NCBI RefSeq assembly: GCF_026262505.1
Contig: NC_067203.1
Coordinates: forward strand, 2,604,001 to 2,668,000
Reading direction: 5' to 3'
DNA: 64,000 nt
Source of the DNA: Trichomonas vaginalis G3
Taxonomy: Eukaryota > Parabasalia > Trichomonadida > Trichomonadidae
Both the position numbers and the translations under genes were made by a program. Shown piece after piece: positions 9,726 to 19,917 of the stretch. The notes below the pieces were generated by a model. It was not told the origin of the DNA. It saw nothing but the letters and a program-made list of their open reading frames with translations, and ran no database searches. Each line of letters starts with the position of its first letter. Positions within the stretch are counted from its first letter, which is position 1.

Positions 9726-10406
9726 AGTAGTAGGATAGGACGGGTTTTGTGACTTTTTTTGTAAACGTAAGAATTCATACAATATTGAACGATTTTGTAT
9801 CATTATTTTTAAAGTTATTTTTAAAAATAATTTATTTTTTTATTCTTACATAAATGACCCAACAAGTAAAACCAGATAAAATAGATTATCGAATTTTAGA
9901 GGATGGTGTTCCTGTTTATATTCAAAGATTTAAAGGGAAGCAATATTATAGAATTGTTAATCCTGAATATCTTAAACATCAATTTAAAAAGGAAGACTGT
10001 GAATTATTAAACGCTAATGAATATGAAAATGCTAAATCAAAACTGAGATATAAATATATTGGAAGTGATGAAAGGTGTAAAGATAAAGATAAAGTTTATT
10101 CAGTTTCATATAATGAATGGAAAACCAATAAGATAAGAAAACATTTAGGAGATTATGGGAAATGTTCTGAATTCTTTAAATCTAGTATATACGAGAGAGT
10201 AAAAGAAATTAGAAATAATTATTTTCATGAATGAAAGATTCACTACCATAATGAAATAAAAAAATAATTTTTTTATCTTTTATAAAAGAAGCTATATATA
10301 GATGATGTCAGATATTCCGCGATTAATTAAACATTGTTTAAATCCTGAATGAAATCAATGGAGTCATAATCAAAGACCTCATAAATGAGAAATAAACTTT
10401 AGAAAT
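9726..10406. repeat. Left terminal inverted repeat of Polinton A (681 bp)
   Basis: The sequence from the tip to CTTTAGAAAT at 10406 is repeated in inverse at 28353-29033, with the same length. It contains a complete 126-codon gene and a short relic of a related gene (10303-10348), so each end of the element carries a copy of both. Confidence 0.95.
9854..10234 (+). CDS. Terminal-repeat-encoded protein (126 aa), left copy
   Basis: A whole 126-residue gene lying entirely inside the inverted repeat, so it is present twice per element, reading inward from each end. The product is basic and rich in Tyr, Lys and Glu, with no membrane segment. A central block of the form FKKEDCELLNANEYE, then KLRYKYIG and VYSVSYNEW, recurs in a shorter paralog at 62053-62235 in Polinton B. 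The ATG is preceded directly by TTATTCTTACATAA, the same leader as the polymerase gene. I do not recognise the family. Its position suggests a role at the termini, for example in replication start or regulation, but that is inference. Confidence 0.7.
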   Translation: MTQQVKPDKIDYRILEDGVPVYIQRFKGKQYYRIVNPEYLKHQFKKEDCELLNANEYENAKSKLRYKYIGSDERCKDKDKVYSVSYNEWKTNKIRKHLGDYGKCSEFFKSSIYERVKEIRNNYFHE

Positions 10407-10451
10407 TCATGTCTTACAATTTTGAATAATTTATTTTTTAATTTGTATGAA

Positions 10452-11561
10452 ATGAGCGTCAAAACTAGCAACGTTAAAAAATTGGAATTCACAAATGAGG
10501 AAATAAAGGATATATTAGAGGAGGCAGGTTATGAAGTTGATAAATATTATTTAAGAAATTGTAAAAAATTCGCGGAGTTTTTAAATGATTTAGATTATGA
10601 TGGAAAAATGAATAAAGATGATGTTATAAATTTCTTATATCCCACATCTGAAGAAGAAAAACCTAAAGAACCTGATGTTTTCCCTGAATATTATGAAGAA
10701 CGGATTAAAGATGATGATGAATACGATGAAATTGAAAAACTGGAAAAAATAAGAGATGAAATAGATGAAAAAATTAAGGAATTAAGAGAAGTTGAAAAAT
10801 ATAATGAGAATGAAGTAGAGGGTTTAATGAATATCCCAGCTTCAGAATCAGAAGTTCAGAAATCTCATGAAGAAAGATATAAAAATTACTTTTTGGAATC
10901 AACACAAAATTTATTAGATGGTGAAATAGACGAAACACTTTCAGAAGAAGGTACTAAATTTATTCGTAAACATAAGTTACAATTTATTGATAATGAAGAA
11001 TACCCCTGTATCCTACTTTCACCACCTTTAGATTCCGAAAAATTCAAAAAAGCTCTTAAAAACGTGACATATGCAACAAATACGATTAAGAAAGAAGACC
11101 ATGATATTTACACAAATTATTATTTAAATAAATGTACAGGTGTTGATAAAGTTTTTGATTTGTTAGATAAAATATCAAAAGAAACCATTGGTACATATAA
11201 AATTTTATGCGATTGTGGTTTCATTATTGAAGATACCAATAATGTTTCATATGAAAGAACAGCACCGAAGGAAGACGAAGTGGAAAGGTCTATACCATTC
11301 GTTATTAAGAACATAAAAGATATGAAAACTTATAAACATTATATTTATTCATTTATTTCAGAAAAAATGGAAGCAACCCATAAAACATCATCTCATCATT
11401 TTATAGCTATTCATACATTCCTTTTCAAAGTTGTGAAATTAAATAAGACAGGAATTAGATTTAATGTATCAGGGTATGCATTCTTGAGTAAATTAAAATG
11501 CATTCGTCACGTCGCAGATGATAAAAATTTATGTGTTCTTAATTCATTTTATGGACTTTAG
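10452..11561 (+). CDS. Acidic Polinton protein with an EF-hand-like loop (about 369 aa)
   Basis: A whole frame; I place the start at ATG 10452 (MSVKTSN) because the codons upstream do not offer an ATG. Residues about 35-55 read DLDYDGKMNKDD, which fits the D-x-D-x-D-G loop of a calcium-binding EF hand. The segment upstream (FTNEEIKDILEEAGYEV) could be its entering helix. A strongly acidic, coiled-coil-like stretch rich in Glu and Lys follows (residues about 65-125). The C-terminal 200 residues contain several Cys and His (CDCGF, SSHHF). It precedes the polymerase gene in both Polintons. Function unknown; a terminal protein or replication accessory would fit the position. Confidence 0.65.
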   Translation: MSVKTSNVKKLEFTNEEIKDILEEAGYEVDKYYLRNCKKFAEFLNDLDYDGKMNKDDVINFLYPTSEEEKPKEPDVFPEYYEERIKDDDEYDEIEKLEKIRDEIDEKIKELREVEKYNENEVEGLMNIPASESEVQKSHEERYKNYFLESTQNLLDGEIDETLSEEGTKFIRKHKLQFIDNEEYPCILLSPPLDSEKFKKALKNVTYATNTIKKEDHDIYTNYYLNKCTGVDKVFDLLDKISKETIGTYKILCDCGFIIEDTNNVSYERTAPKEDEVERSIPFVIKNIKDMKTYKHYIYSFISEKMEATHKTSSHHFIAIHTFLFKVVKLNKTGIRFNVSGYAFLSKLKCIRHVADDKNLCVLNSFYGL

Positions 11562-11586
11562 CCCTGGACTCTCTGAGTCTCGGGCT
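11560..11586 (+). terminator. GC-rich hairpin overlapping the stop codon
   Basis: Stem GACTC/GAGTC (11567-11571 with 11575-11579, loop TCT) is extended by AGCCC/GGGCT (11560-11564 with 11582-11586). It begins on the last bases of the TAG stop. Polinton B lacks it at the same place, so it looks like an insertion. A role in 3'-end formation is inferred from its position. Confidence 0.5.
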
Positions 11587-11627
11587 TTAAAAAAATAAAC
11601 TTTATTTTTATTTATTTTTTTAATTTT

Positions 11628-11640
11628 TATTCTTACATAA
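11628..11640 (+). promoter_or_regulatory. Leader motif TTATTCTTACATAA before the polymerase ATG
   Basis: The motif abuts ATG 11641. The same motif abuts the terminal-repeat genes (9840-9853, 43263-43276) and the Polinton B polymerase (44870-44883). Close variants precede the integrase (TTTATATAA) and a small gene (TTTCGTAAGAA). Its fixed zero spacing to the ATG suggests a core promoter or initiator with a very short leader, as is usual in trichomonads. Confidence 0.5.
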
Positions 11641-14600
11641 ATGAACAAAAATGGAACAGCTAAAATGAATGATAATCAAATAAGAGCCGAAGGTAGAAGG
11701 TTATTTAAACGCTTCTATAACATTCCTGATGGTGTTAATCCTAAAACTCGTAGAAGTTATTTAAATGAAGCCATAGATGCATATGAAGGATTTGACATTT
11801 CATCAGAAAGTGAGAGGTTAGCAAGAATGTTAAACGTTAATATTGATTTTTATTATTGTGACCCTCAACCAGAAGACGTAGACATTAACAAGGTAGACTT
11901 TCCATTAGTGGAATCAATAATGATAGATCCAGAATTTGAAACAGTAAATATTTTATTAACACAGAGTCCATGTGGAAAACTTCATGCTGACAGAATAACA
12001 GACGTTGAAGCACTCACAGGATATAAAGTTTGTCCCTTTTGCAAAGAAGAAGTTTATTCTATCCGTGATGATCCAGAAAGGAAAAACCAAAGAAGATTTT
12101 TAAAACATTGTGAGAAATGTAAAGAAAATAATGGAAGATTAATTCAAGACGTTCAATTGCAAAACACACAACAACCATATACACCACATATCACGAAACA
12201 GAAGATATATCAGTGGCTATTAGCACATAATTTGCAGGAATATTATCAACCGACAAGATATTATATTACTTTTGACTTCGAAACATTAGAGACTAAAGAA
12301 GAACTTCAACTTTCTGAATGTGCAACTTTGAACGCTTACTTAAAACCATTTATGGTATCATCAACTGTCAAAATAAAGCCGCAAAGCGGCGAGGTCGTAG
12401 ACTGTGATAAAACATTTACGAGGAATTTTTGCTTAACTTCGAGTGATTCTTTTATTTCTGATTGGATTGAGTTTTTATTTTCAACCTGTTCATTAGTTGC
12501 TAAATCAAATATTGAACAATATGAAAAATTAATGAAGCCGCAAACGGTGGGGACTTTGTCTCATACATTAAATGAGAAACAGAAGGAAGCATTTAAAGAG
12601 CTTTTAGATGAAGAATTTAATAAAGTGAATATCATAGGTTTTAATTCGGGAAAGTTTGATTTAAATTTAATTCTTCGTGATTTAAATACTGTAAAATGGA
12701 AGATAAAATCAATGTTGGGTTCATCTTCACAATTTAAGCAAATCATAGTAAAGAAAACAAACGTTCCATATGAATTGAGATTTATTGACATCAGAAATTA
12801 TATAGCGGGTGGGACATTAGACCAATTCACTCAAGATTTCGGAAACAATAAATCACGTGTTAAATCCTTTTTCCCTTATCAATTCATCACATGGGAAAAT
12901 TACGAAGATGAATTATATAAAAAGGAACCATTCACGAAAGATTCATTTTATTCAGCATTAACTCAAGAAACAATATCCGATTCAGATTATCAAATATATC
13001 TCAATGATGCTAAAAATTTTGAGAATAGATTAGAATATTTTATTCATTATTGCAATAAAGACGTTGAAATTATGATTGACCCAATCGATAAAATTATTGA
13101 AGAAACATTTGTTTATAAAATTGACATGCTTCATAATCTTTCTTTATCATCGAATGCATCAATGATTCGTTACGCGTTAGCATATAAGAACTTCAATCCT
13201 AACGAAACATATCCAGAAGAAGAAAATGTGGAATCAAGTTTTGAATTAACGAAAAAGTATTGGAAATATAAAATTGAATCATATAAGAAACAAGATGAAA
13301 AAGCAGAAAGGGATACTAAAAACAATGTTTCAATGGATGACTATCAATACTATCACGATTTAATCCTTTCATCTAAATGCAAAATGTGTGGTAAAGCGTT
13401 TACATATGCAAATAAACCAACATTAGATAGAATCGATAATGAAAAACCACATACCAAAGAAAATTGTCAGTTAATGTGTTGTTATTGCAATGTCGTAAAA
13501 TCAAATAAAGATGAAGATGTTCAACGTTTAAGAATCAATTTAAGAAATTATGCATTAAAAATAATTTACCAATGACTTTAGATTCAGTTGAAGCTTATCA
13601 CATTCTCCGTAATGGAATTACTGGTGGTCTATCAAATGTTCAACATCGTGTTAATCTTAAAGGAATCACACACATTAATAAACTTTCATATAATCCAGAA
13701 ACTAAAACTGTATCAAATGAGGACACCACCAACATTATGACTCATTTCGTTGGTGTTGATTTTAATTCATTATATCCTTCATCATTTTCTAACTAATCCT
13801 CATGATTTCATTCAATATACTGACCATAAAATGTATATGCCGGGAAGATTGAATGGTGTTATCATTTGTGATACAGCAACAAAGAAAGCAAAAGCACTGG
13901 GAATTATTAGAAAGAAAAAAACTTTATTCGTGGCTGAAGTAAAGGGTCACATTGATGAAAAATACATTAATGATTACATAAACTTTTTACCGATAATAAG
14001 AAACTTAGATATTATCACAGATGAAAAAACAATTGGCAGTTTTATGTATAATTACATGAAATCAAACAATCTACCAGTTGACCAGAAACAGAGAAAATTA
14101 ACTCAGTTAGCATCAACACACAACCAATATCAACCATTTTCTTCTTATTATCTTTGGTATCTAATAGACAGATTTCATTTTATCATTGATGATATTCAAT
14201 CAATTTTAACATTTACTAAAAACACTTGCTTTAATGAATTTGCGAACGAATTTATGAACGAAAGACAAAAGGCTGAATTAGAAGGAAATAAAGGAAAAAG
14301 TTTATTTTGCAAGATTTCACTTAATGGATCATATGGTTACGATGCAATGAATACACAAAATTACACAAAGACTAAAATAATGAATACACGGAAGGCACGC
14401 GTTGCATGTATGTCAAATAAGTTTAAAAACATAAGAGAAATAGGTGAAGATACATATCAAGTGATGCTCAAAGATAGATTTTATAGATGTGATACATGTT
14501 TACAAGAGGCATTCTTCACTTTAGATAATGCTAAATACTGGTATTTGGTTTTCATTTATAATTTTATGTATAAATGCATGGATGTTAATCGTTTTCATTT

Positions 14601-15138
14601 CATTGAAGGTGATACTGATTCATCTTATTGGGCAATCGCTGGCGATCCAAATCTTCCTAACACTCAAGCATTTCAAGCAATTGTTACCGATAAACAATTT
14701 TATGATAAAAACATTTTCAAATTCGCACCATTTGATTTCTTCTGTTTTGATGAGAAATTTAAACCTAAATTAAAGAATAAAGCTGAAGAAAAAGCACATG
14801 AGAAGAAGTTATTGGGTTTAGCAATTGAGAAACAAGGTGATAACATGGTTGCTTTATGTCCTAAGTGTTATACATCATTCAACGGTTCAATTGATGGAAG
14901 TGATTTTAAAAAGATTGCACAAAAAATGAAAGGTGTTAGTTTACGACAAAATAAACAATTAACACCTAAAAATTATTTGGATATAATAAATGATAAAGTG
15001 ATATTTGATGGTCAGAATATTAATTTACAACTTAAAAATGGGTTAATGACTCGCTTAACAATTGGTAAGACTGCATTAACAGGGGCACACACTAAGGCTG
15101 TATGTTGTGAAAATGGATGTTGTATGCCATTTATTTAA
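11641..15138 (+). pseudogene. POLB: Protein-primed DNA polymerase B with embedded HNH motif
   Basis: Family B polymerase of the protein-primed type, the replicase of Polintons. Motifs appear in order: exonuclease I FDFET near 12271-12285, exonuclease II FNSGKFDL near 12640-12664, exonuclease III YCNKDVE near 13047-13067, polymerase motif A DFNSLYPSS near 13758-13784, motif B KISLNGSYGYD near 14311-14344 and motif C EGDTDSSY near 14608-14631. Between exonuclease III and motif A lies a Cys/His block (CKMCGKAF, then LDRIDN, then CCYCN, about 13378-13500) like an HNH endonuclease or zinc module. An N-terminal CPFC...CEKC zinc-like pair is at about 12033-12120. The gene is broken in about two or three places. 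Confidence 0.92.
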
Positions 15139-15236
15139 TGAAATGCCACAGAAGAGACAAAAGGAACCGTTAATGATGGTTTTGATTCTTGATCAAAGAG
15201 GTGGGCACCCTTAAAACATTTATTTTATTTTTATAT
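15139..15236 (+). pseudogene. Relic of a small gene between polymerase and integrase
   Basis: A short stretch related to the start and end of the small Gln/Pro-rich gene at 48376-48605 in Polinton B (it begins MPQKRQKEP in both). Only fragments remain here, and no function can be assigned. Confidence 0.4.
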
Positions 15237-15238
15237 AA

Positions 15239-16725
15239 ATGGATAATGTAGATTTAAAAAATTTAATTGATGATTTAGTATTTAATCAAAATTTTCTTAA
15301 TTATTATGATTTAAAAGCATATCTCCAAAAATATGATAACAATATAACGGGTGATGATATGGAATATTATTATCCATATTATAAAAATGAATTTTTGAAA
15401 TATCATGATAAAATAATTTCTAAAATTAAAGACAAAATTAAAAATAATGAATATTCAAAGGGAAAAACTAAATCACAACTTAAACAGTTGAAAGATTTCA
15501 AAAATAAAGTATTAACAGAAGAAGATATTGATGAATTATATAAATTATATAATCCTGAGCCGCAAAAAACAAAGGAACAAAACGCCCAGGTCCTTCAGAT
15601 CATAAATGATGCACAAGCTTTAATTTATGATTCATTAGTTAAACCATATTCAGCCCGACTTTTAAATGAAGATCAACTTTTGGAATTCATCCTTCAACAT
15701 AAACTCGAAGCGGGAAAGTATATCAAACCTTTATATACAGCATATTTAAAACAAATGAATAGAATACATCCAGAATTAATGAAAGGAGGAATGAAATCCA
15801 AAATCAAAGCAGATAAAATTAAACCTCCAACGACAGTACCGCCTCCTCCTTCAGTTAATCCTTCATCATTCACTTTATTATATCCATTTCAAACATTAAA
15901 GAAGCAAAAAGATTTTAAAAAGGATTTCAAGATATTAAATAAACCAATTGACCCGAAAATTCAACCATTAAAGGAAAAATTTAGTCGACCTTCATTTGCT
16001 CCATATCCATATTCATACGAAATCGATCATCTGGAATATTCAAAAGGAAAAGTTACTTATTTATTTGCCATTAACATTAACACTAGATATTTATATTGCA
16101 TTCCAGTGAAAGGGAAAACAGAACAGGAAACAAGAAGAGCTATTCAATACTTACTAGATCATGAAAGAGTAGATAATATCAGGGGTGATGGTGATAAAGG
16201 ATTTCAGGCAGCTATGACTCATTATTTCCCACAAATTAATTTTTACTTTTCATCCTCTCCATATACGTTTCATAATAAAATAGTTGATGCGGTAATGAGA
16301 ACTCTTAGAGATGCGTTAGGGGTTAACGGTCAGATATACTGGGATGGAAATCATGACTCCATCATACAACAGTTAGTATATTATTACAATAATACATGGC
16401 ATAGAACAATAAACATGAAACCAGTGGAAATGAAAAATGATATTTCAAAAGAATGGGAATATATTAGAAAGCAAATGGAAAGGTTAATGATGTTAAACGT
16501 GAACAAATTAATTCGGGGCTCATGAATTTTAAACAAGGGGATAAAGTTTTAATTCATCTTGATTATGGAAAAACTGATAAATCAATGACAAAAAGAAGAC
16601 GAAGATTTGACACAATAGCTGAATTTGTTAGATATATTAACGGTAATGTATTAGTTGAAGTTGACAAGAAATTAATAGAAATTCCGATTTATTTTATTAC
16701 TCCATTATATTTAAATGATATTTAA
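15239..16725 (+). pseudogene. INT: Polinton integrase (rve/DDE family)
   Basis: The N-terminal 200 residues are helical and Lys/Glu-rich with a Pro-rich linker (PPTTVPPPPS). The rve catalytic core follows: first acidic motif YEIDHLEYSKG near 16018-16050, second motif RGDGDKGFQ near 16180-16206, and the third-motif region HNKIVDAVMRTLRDALG near 16271-16321. The C-terminal part (FKQGDKVLIHLDYG, then PIYFITPLYL, to 16725) is the small beta-barrel/chromodomain-like tail typical of Polinton and Ty3-like integrases. It would insert the element into 6-bp staggered targets, matching the duplications seen. Broken in about one place. Confidence 0.9.
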
Positions 16726-16744
16726 TTTTTTTATTTCGTAAGAA

Positions 16745-17008
16745 ATGAGTGACAACAAAGCAGTCAAGAGTCCAGACAATGAATATAAAAAGAAACTAAA
16801 CAGAATTAAATCAAAAATATGCTATTACAAAAAGAAGTCGCAATGCGGTGGGGTTGAAAACGATAAAGAAATAATCGAAAAATTAGAAACTTACCGTTCA
16901 ATCATTAAACTGAGTGAAGCAAAAATAAAAGAATTTAATAGAATAAATAAATTGATTGGAAGAGATGAATTTAATAAAGATGAATTTTTAAACTCTATCC
17001 AAATTTAA
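16745..17008 (+). CDS. Small basic coiled-coil protein (87 aa)
   Basis: A whole 87-residue frame rich in Lys, Glu and Ile with heptad-like spacing, probably a short coiled coil. Its ATG follows the leader TTTCGTAAGAA directly. It lies 20 bases after the integrase and ends by overlapping the stop region of the opposite-strand gene that follows. A homolog of 98 residues sits at the same place in Polinton B. Function unknown. Confidence 0.6.
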   Translation: MSDNKAVKSPDNEYKKKLNRIKSKICYYKKKSQCGGVENDKEIIEKLETYRSIIKLSEAKIKEFNRINKLIGRDEFNKDEFLNSIQI

Positions 17009-17169
17009 TTTTTATTCCTCTTCGACAACATCTCTCTTTCCATCATTACTGCATAACCACATTTTCTCAGTTTTAGTGGTTTGTTATTTTTAACATGTTC
17101 TTGCATCATTTTTATCATTTCCTCCCTTGTTATGATTCGTGGTAAATTTTGAGCTTGTGGGGTATTCAT
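17005..17169 (-). CDS. Very small conserved Polinton protein (54 aa)
   Basis: ATG at 17169 on the reverse strand opens 54 codons ending at 17005, where its stop overlaps the stop of the + strand gene. The sequence begins MNTPQAQNLPRIITREE and contains KPLKLRKCGYAVMMER. The Polinton B version at 50483-50665 keeps this core but has a different, longer tail. Conservation in two copies supports coding. It has no recognised domain. Confidence 0.5.
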   Translation of the reverse strand: MNTPQAQNLPRIITREEMIKMMQEHVKNNKPLKLRKCGYAVMMEREMLSKRNKN

Positions 17170-17211
17170 TTATGATAAAAATAAAAATTTAAATTATGCC
17201 GTTCTAAAGTT

Positions 17212-17477
17212 TGAGACAACATGACATTTTGACAACATAGTGGGTTATTCGATAATTAATTATTTTTGAAGAACTGAAGGTGTCACTACGTCACTCAGTG
17301 TCACTCGGTTATTTAACTTTTCTGAAAAAATGAGACAACATGACATTTTGACAACATAGTGGGTTATTCGATAATTAATTATTTTTGAAGAACTGAAGGT
17401 GTCACTACGTCACTCAGTGTCACTCGGTTATTTAACTTTTCTGAAAAAATGAGACAACATGACATTTTGACAACATC
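17212..17477. repeat. 119-bp tandem repeat with GTGAC iterons, left of helicase
   Basis: Two full 119-bp units and a partial third start at 17212, 17331 and 17450 with TGAGACAACATGACA. Each full unit contains three copies of the GTCAC core (reverse of GTGAC) within about 25 bases. The same sequence occurs in opposite orientation at 19918-20153, so the helicase gene is bracketed by inverted repeats. Candidate replication origin, protein-binding array or recombination site. Confidence 0.75.
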
Positions 17478-17512
17478 ACAGGATTAATGCAAAAATAAAT
17501 TCCAGTCATACT

Positions 17513-19798
17513 TTATAAAGCTTCATTTACAGGTATTTCATCGTCAGTAAATGATTCCTCATTATCGTTTGGTTCAACCTGTTTATATAATCCTTTCATT
17601 TCTTCTTTCAAAACATAATACCATGTCTGTTTACCATCTATTCTTCTCTGTTTCTTATCACATTTATCCTTAATACTCATTTGAAAGTTTTTGTCTTTCA
17701 TGTCTGATGGTTTGCAGAATAGAGCTTTTTTACATGTCATACCTGCACTCAATTCATCATAATGTGTATTTATCCATACATCTAAAGGATTTGTTGATAA
17801 CTCGATTAAATCTTGTTTGGCTTCAGTCATCGGTATGATTCGTACATTAAATGATGAAAGGTCATATTGCATAAAATACGTCAGTAAATTATCATAAAAT
17901 TCCTTAGTGCATGAATCCATTAAATTCTTGAAGTAATCAAATTGACCCTTAAATTTACCATTAACCCTTAAAACTACGTATCTTCTGTCTCCAACTTCAA
18001 TTTTGACAGGGTAGACGTTATTAGTTACGAAAATGAAGTTTGCAACGTTCTGTGCAGTTCTTCTGGGTTGATTCTTTTCATTAATTCTAATCTCATTATC
18101 CGTAATAATTGATTTCAAAGCGTTGAAGTTTGCGAGTCTGTCTTCACCAACATTCTTGAGTTCATTAAGTACAAGAAACATTTTGTTTTCAACAACTGAG
18201 TTGAAAATACCCGTTAGCTCACCTATTTCAGTAATGTTTTTACATGAATAACCAGCGAGAAGTTCAGAAATAATATCTGTAAATCTGTTTTTACCTGTTC
18301 CCTGAAGTCCTTTCAAAATAATTGCTGTTTCATTCTTGATTCCAGGATGTTGAATCATTGATGCAATCCAGCCGAGAAGGTATTTATACACTTCATCGTT
18401 ATTATCACAAATGACTTCTTTAATGAAATTCATAAACATCTCAATTTTTGAGTAATCAGGCTTTTCAAGAATGTTGTATTTATAACCTTGAAACGTTGAG
18501 AAAACATCTGGGGAATCAGATTTAAAGCAAACACCCTTAACGGTTAATGAAGACAATTGATTTAATAGTACATCCCATGCTGTTATGGTTTTACCTTCTT
18601 CTTTAAATAATTTAATCATTTTGAGTGACTCTTTCATGTTTGACTGAAGAACAAATGATATTTGATTCATTTTGTCGTGTATGTTGTAATCTTTCTGAAT
18701 GAAATATTTGTTTCCACAATCTACAAAACGAATTACACGTGATAAATCCTCAATTACTTCAGAACTGTTTTTATACTGATGATTTTCAGCCTTGCGTCTA
18801 ATATCTGTTATCAAAAACGAGTCATCAAGTTTGATATCAAATGTTATTTTTGGCTTACGTAATAAAGGTAAAACATATTCATCATAATATTCCTTTTGAT
18901 ATAGTTTTAGAATCTTCACTAAAACGAATGGAGAAGTCATTAAATGTGCATATCTACTACGTGCTTTTTCAAAATTACTTTTTGCATTTTCAGTTAAATT
19001 GCAGAAATTATAAACGTTATCGTATGCTTCATCAATTAAATGATTAGGTAACGAATTAATTGCTTGAAACAGTGTGAATAATGTTATTTCTTTTTCTAAA
19101 TTCATGTTTCCACCATCATTATGTACTTCAAAATCACAGATGCCATCAACTATGCTTTGAGCTAGTTTATCGTCAATGTTTACATCTTTGTTTTCATTGA
19201 CGATATTCTTTATTTCTTCATTCTTCTGTTCAACTTTTACCTTAATATTCAAATCATTTAATATATCATTCACTGTTCTGGTTAATGCTGAATCATAACT
19301 TCCACGAATGAATAAGTATGTATTGATTGGTTCTGTTGCATTCTTTCGAACTCTTGAATCAGCCATAACCACTAATGAACGCTTTGATTCATCAATAGAA
19401 GTCATGATATCAATATCATAATCATTGCAGGAATAACATTTAATCATTCTGTTCGAAACTGCATAGAAGAAATTAGTGTTGCAATAAATGTGAAGACCTC
19501 CTGATGCGGTTTTAACGATAACATCTTTATCCGAAAGTTTTGATAAAATATCTTTTCTAACTGTTTCTTTAAGTTCATCATTGTATGATTTATTGATATC
19601 AACATCTATAATCGTTAAATTTGATATTTTATTTACTAATAAAGCCATACCAGTTTTCCTTCCTCTTCCTCCATCATGTTTGAGGTAGTTATGTAAATCA
19701 ATCTTGTTTTCACCAATTCTTTCGTTGAGGGTTTTAGTTTCTGCCATAACTAATTCCTCAGCTAATGAATCAATAACTTTTTCATCAGAAATGATCAA

Positions 19799-19836
<38 letters not shown>

Positions 19837-19906
19837 CATTTATATAGAAATAAAAAATAAAAATAAAAATAATTTTAAAACTAACTTTATTTTTGGACTG
19901 CATCAT
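17513..19906 (-). CDS. Primase-polymerase plus SF3 helicase (about 780 aa)
   Basis: A whole frame. Residues about 75-170 show archaeo-eukaryotic primase motifs: IIDVDIN (99-105), ASGGLHIYC (134-142) and DYDIDIM (162-168). The C-terminal part is a superfamily 3 helicase with Walker A GLQGTGKNR (about residue 531, near 18285-18312), Walker B FLVLNELKN and the Asn-containing sensor FIFVTNN. Such D5-like primase-helicases open and prime viral genomes, which is unusual next to a protein-primed polymerase. The N-terminus passes through a hexanucleotide run (about 19799-19838), and Polinton B has a different short N-terminus there. The gene points left, opposite to its Polinton B homolog. Confidence 0.88.
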
Positions 19907-19917
19907 ATTTTCGTAAA

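Noticed and set aside
10452-11561. Adenain-like cysteine protease expected in Polintons
   Set aside because: This gene and the other unknown genes have scattered His and Cys residues but not the ordered His, acidic, Gln, Cys pattern; I could not identify a protease in either element.
17212-17477. Tandem 119-base units considered as a CRISPR array or terminal repeat
   Set aside because: No unique spacers, unit far too long for CRISPR, and located internally rather than at the element end.
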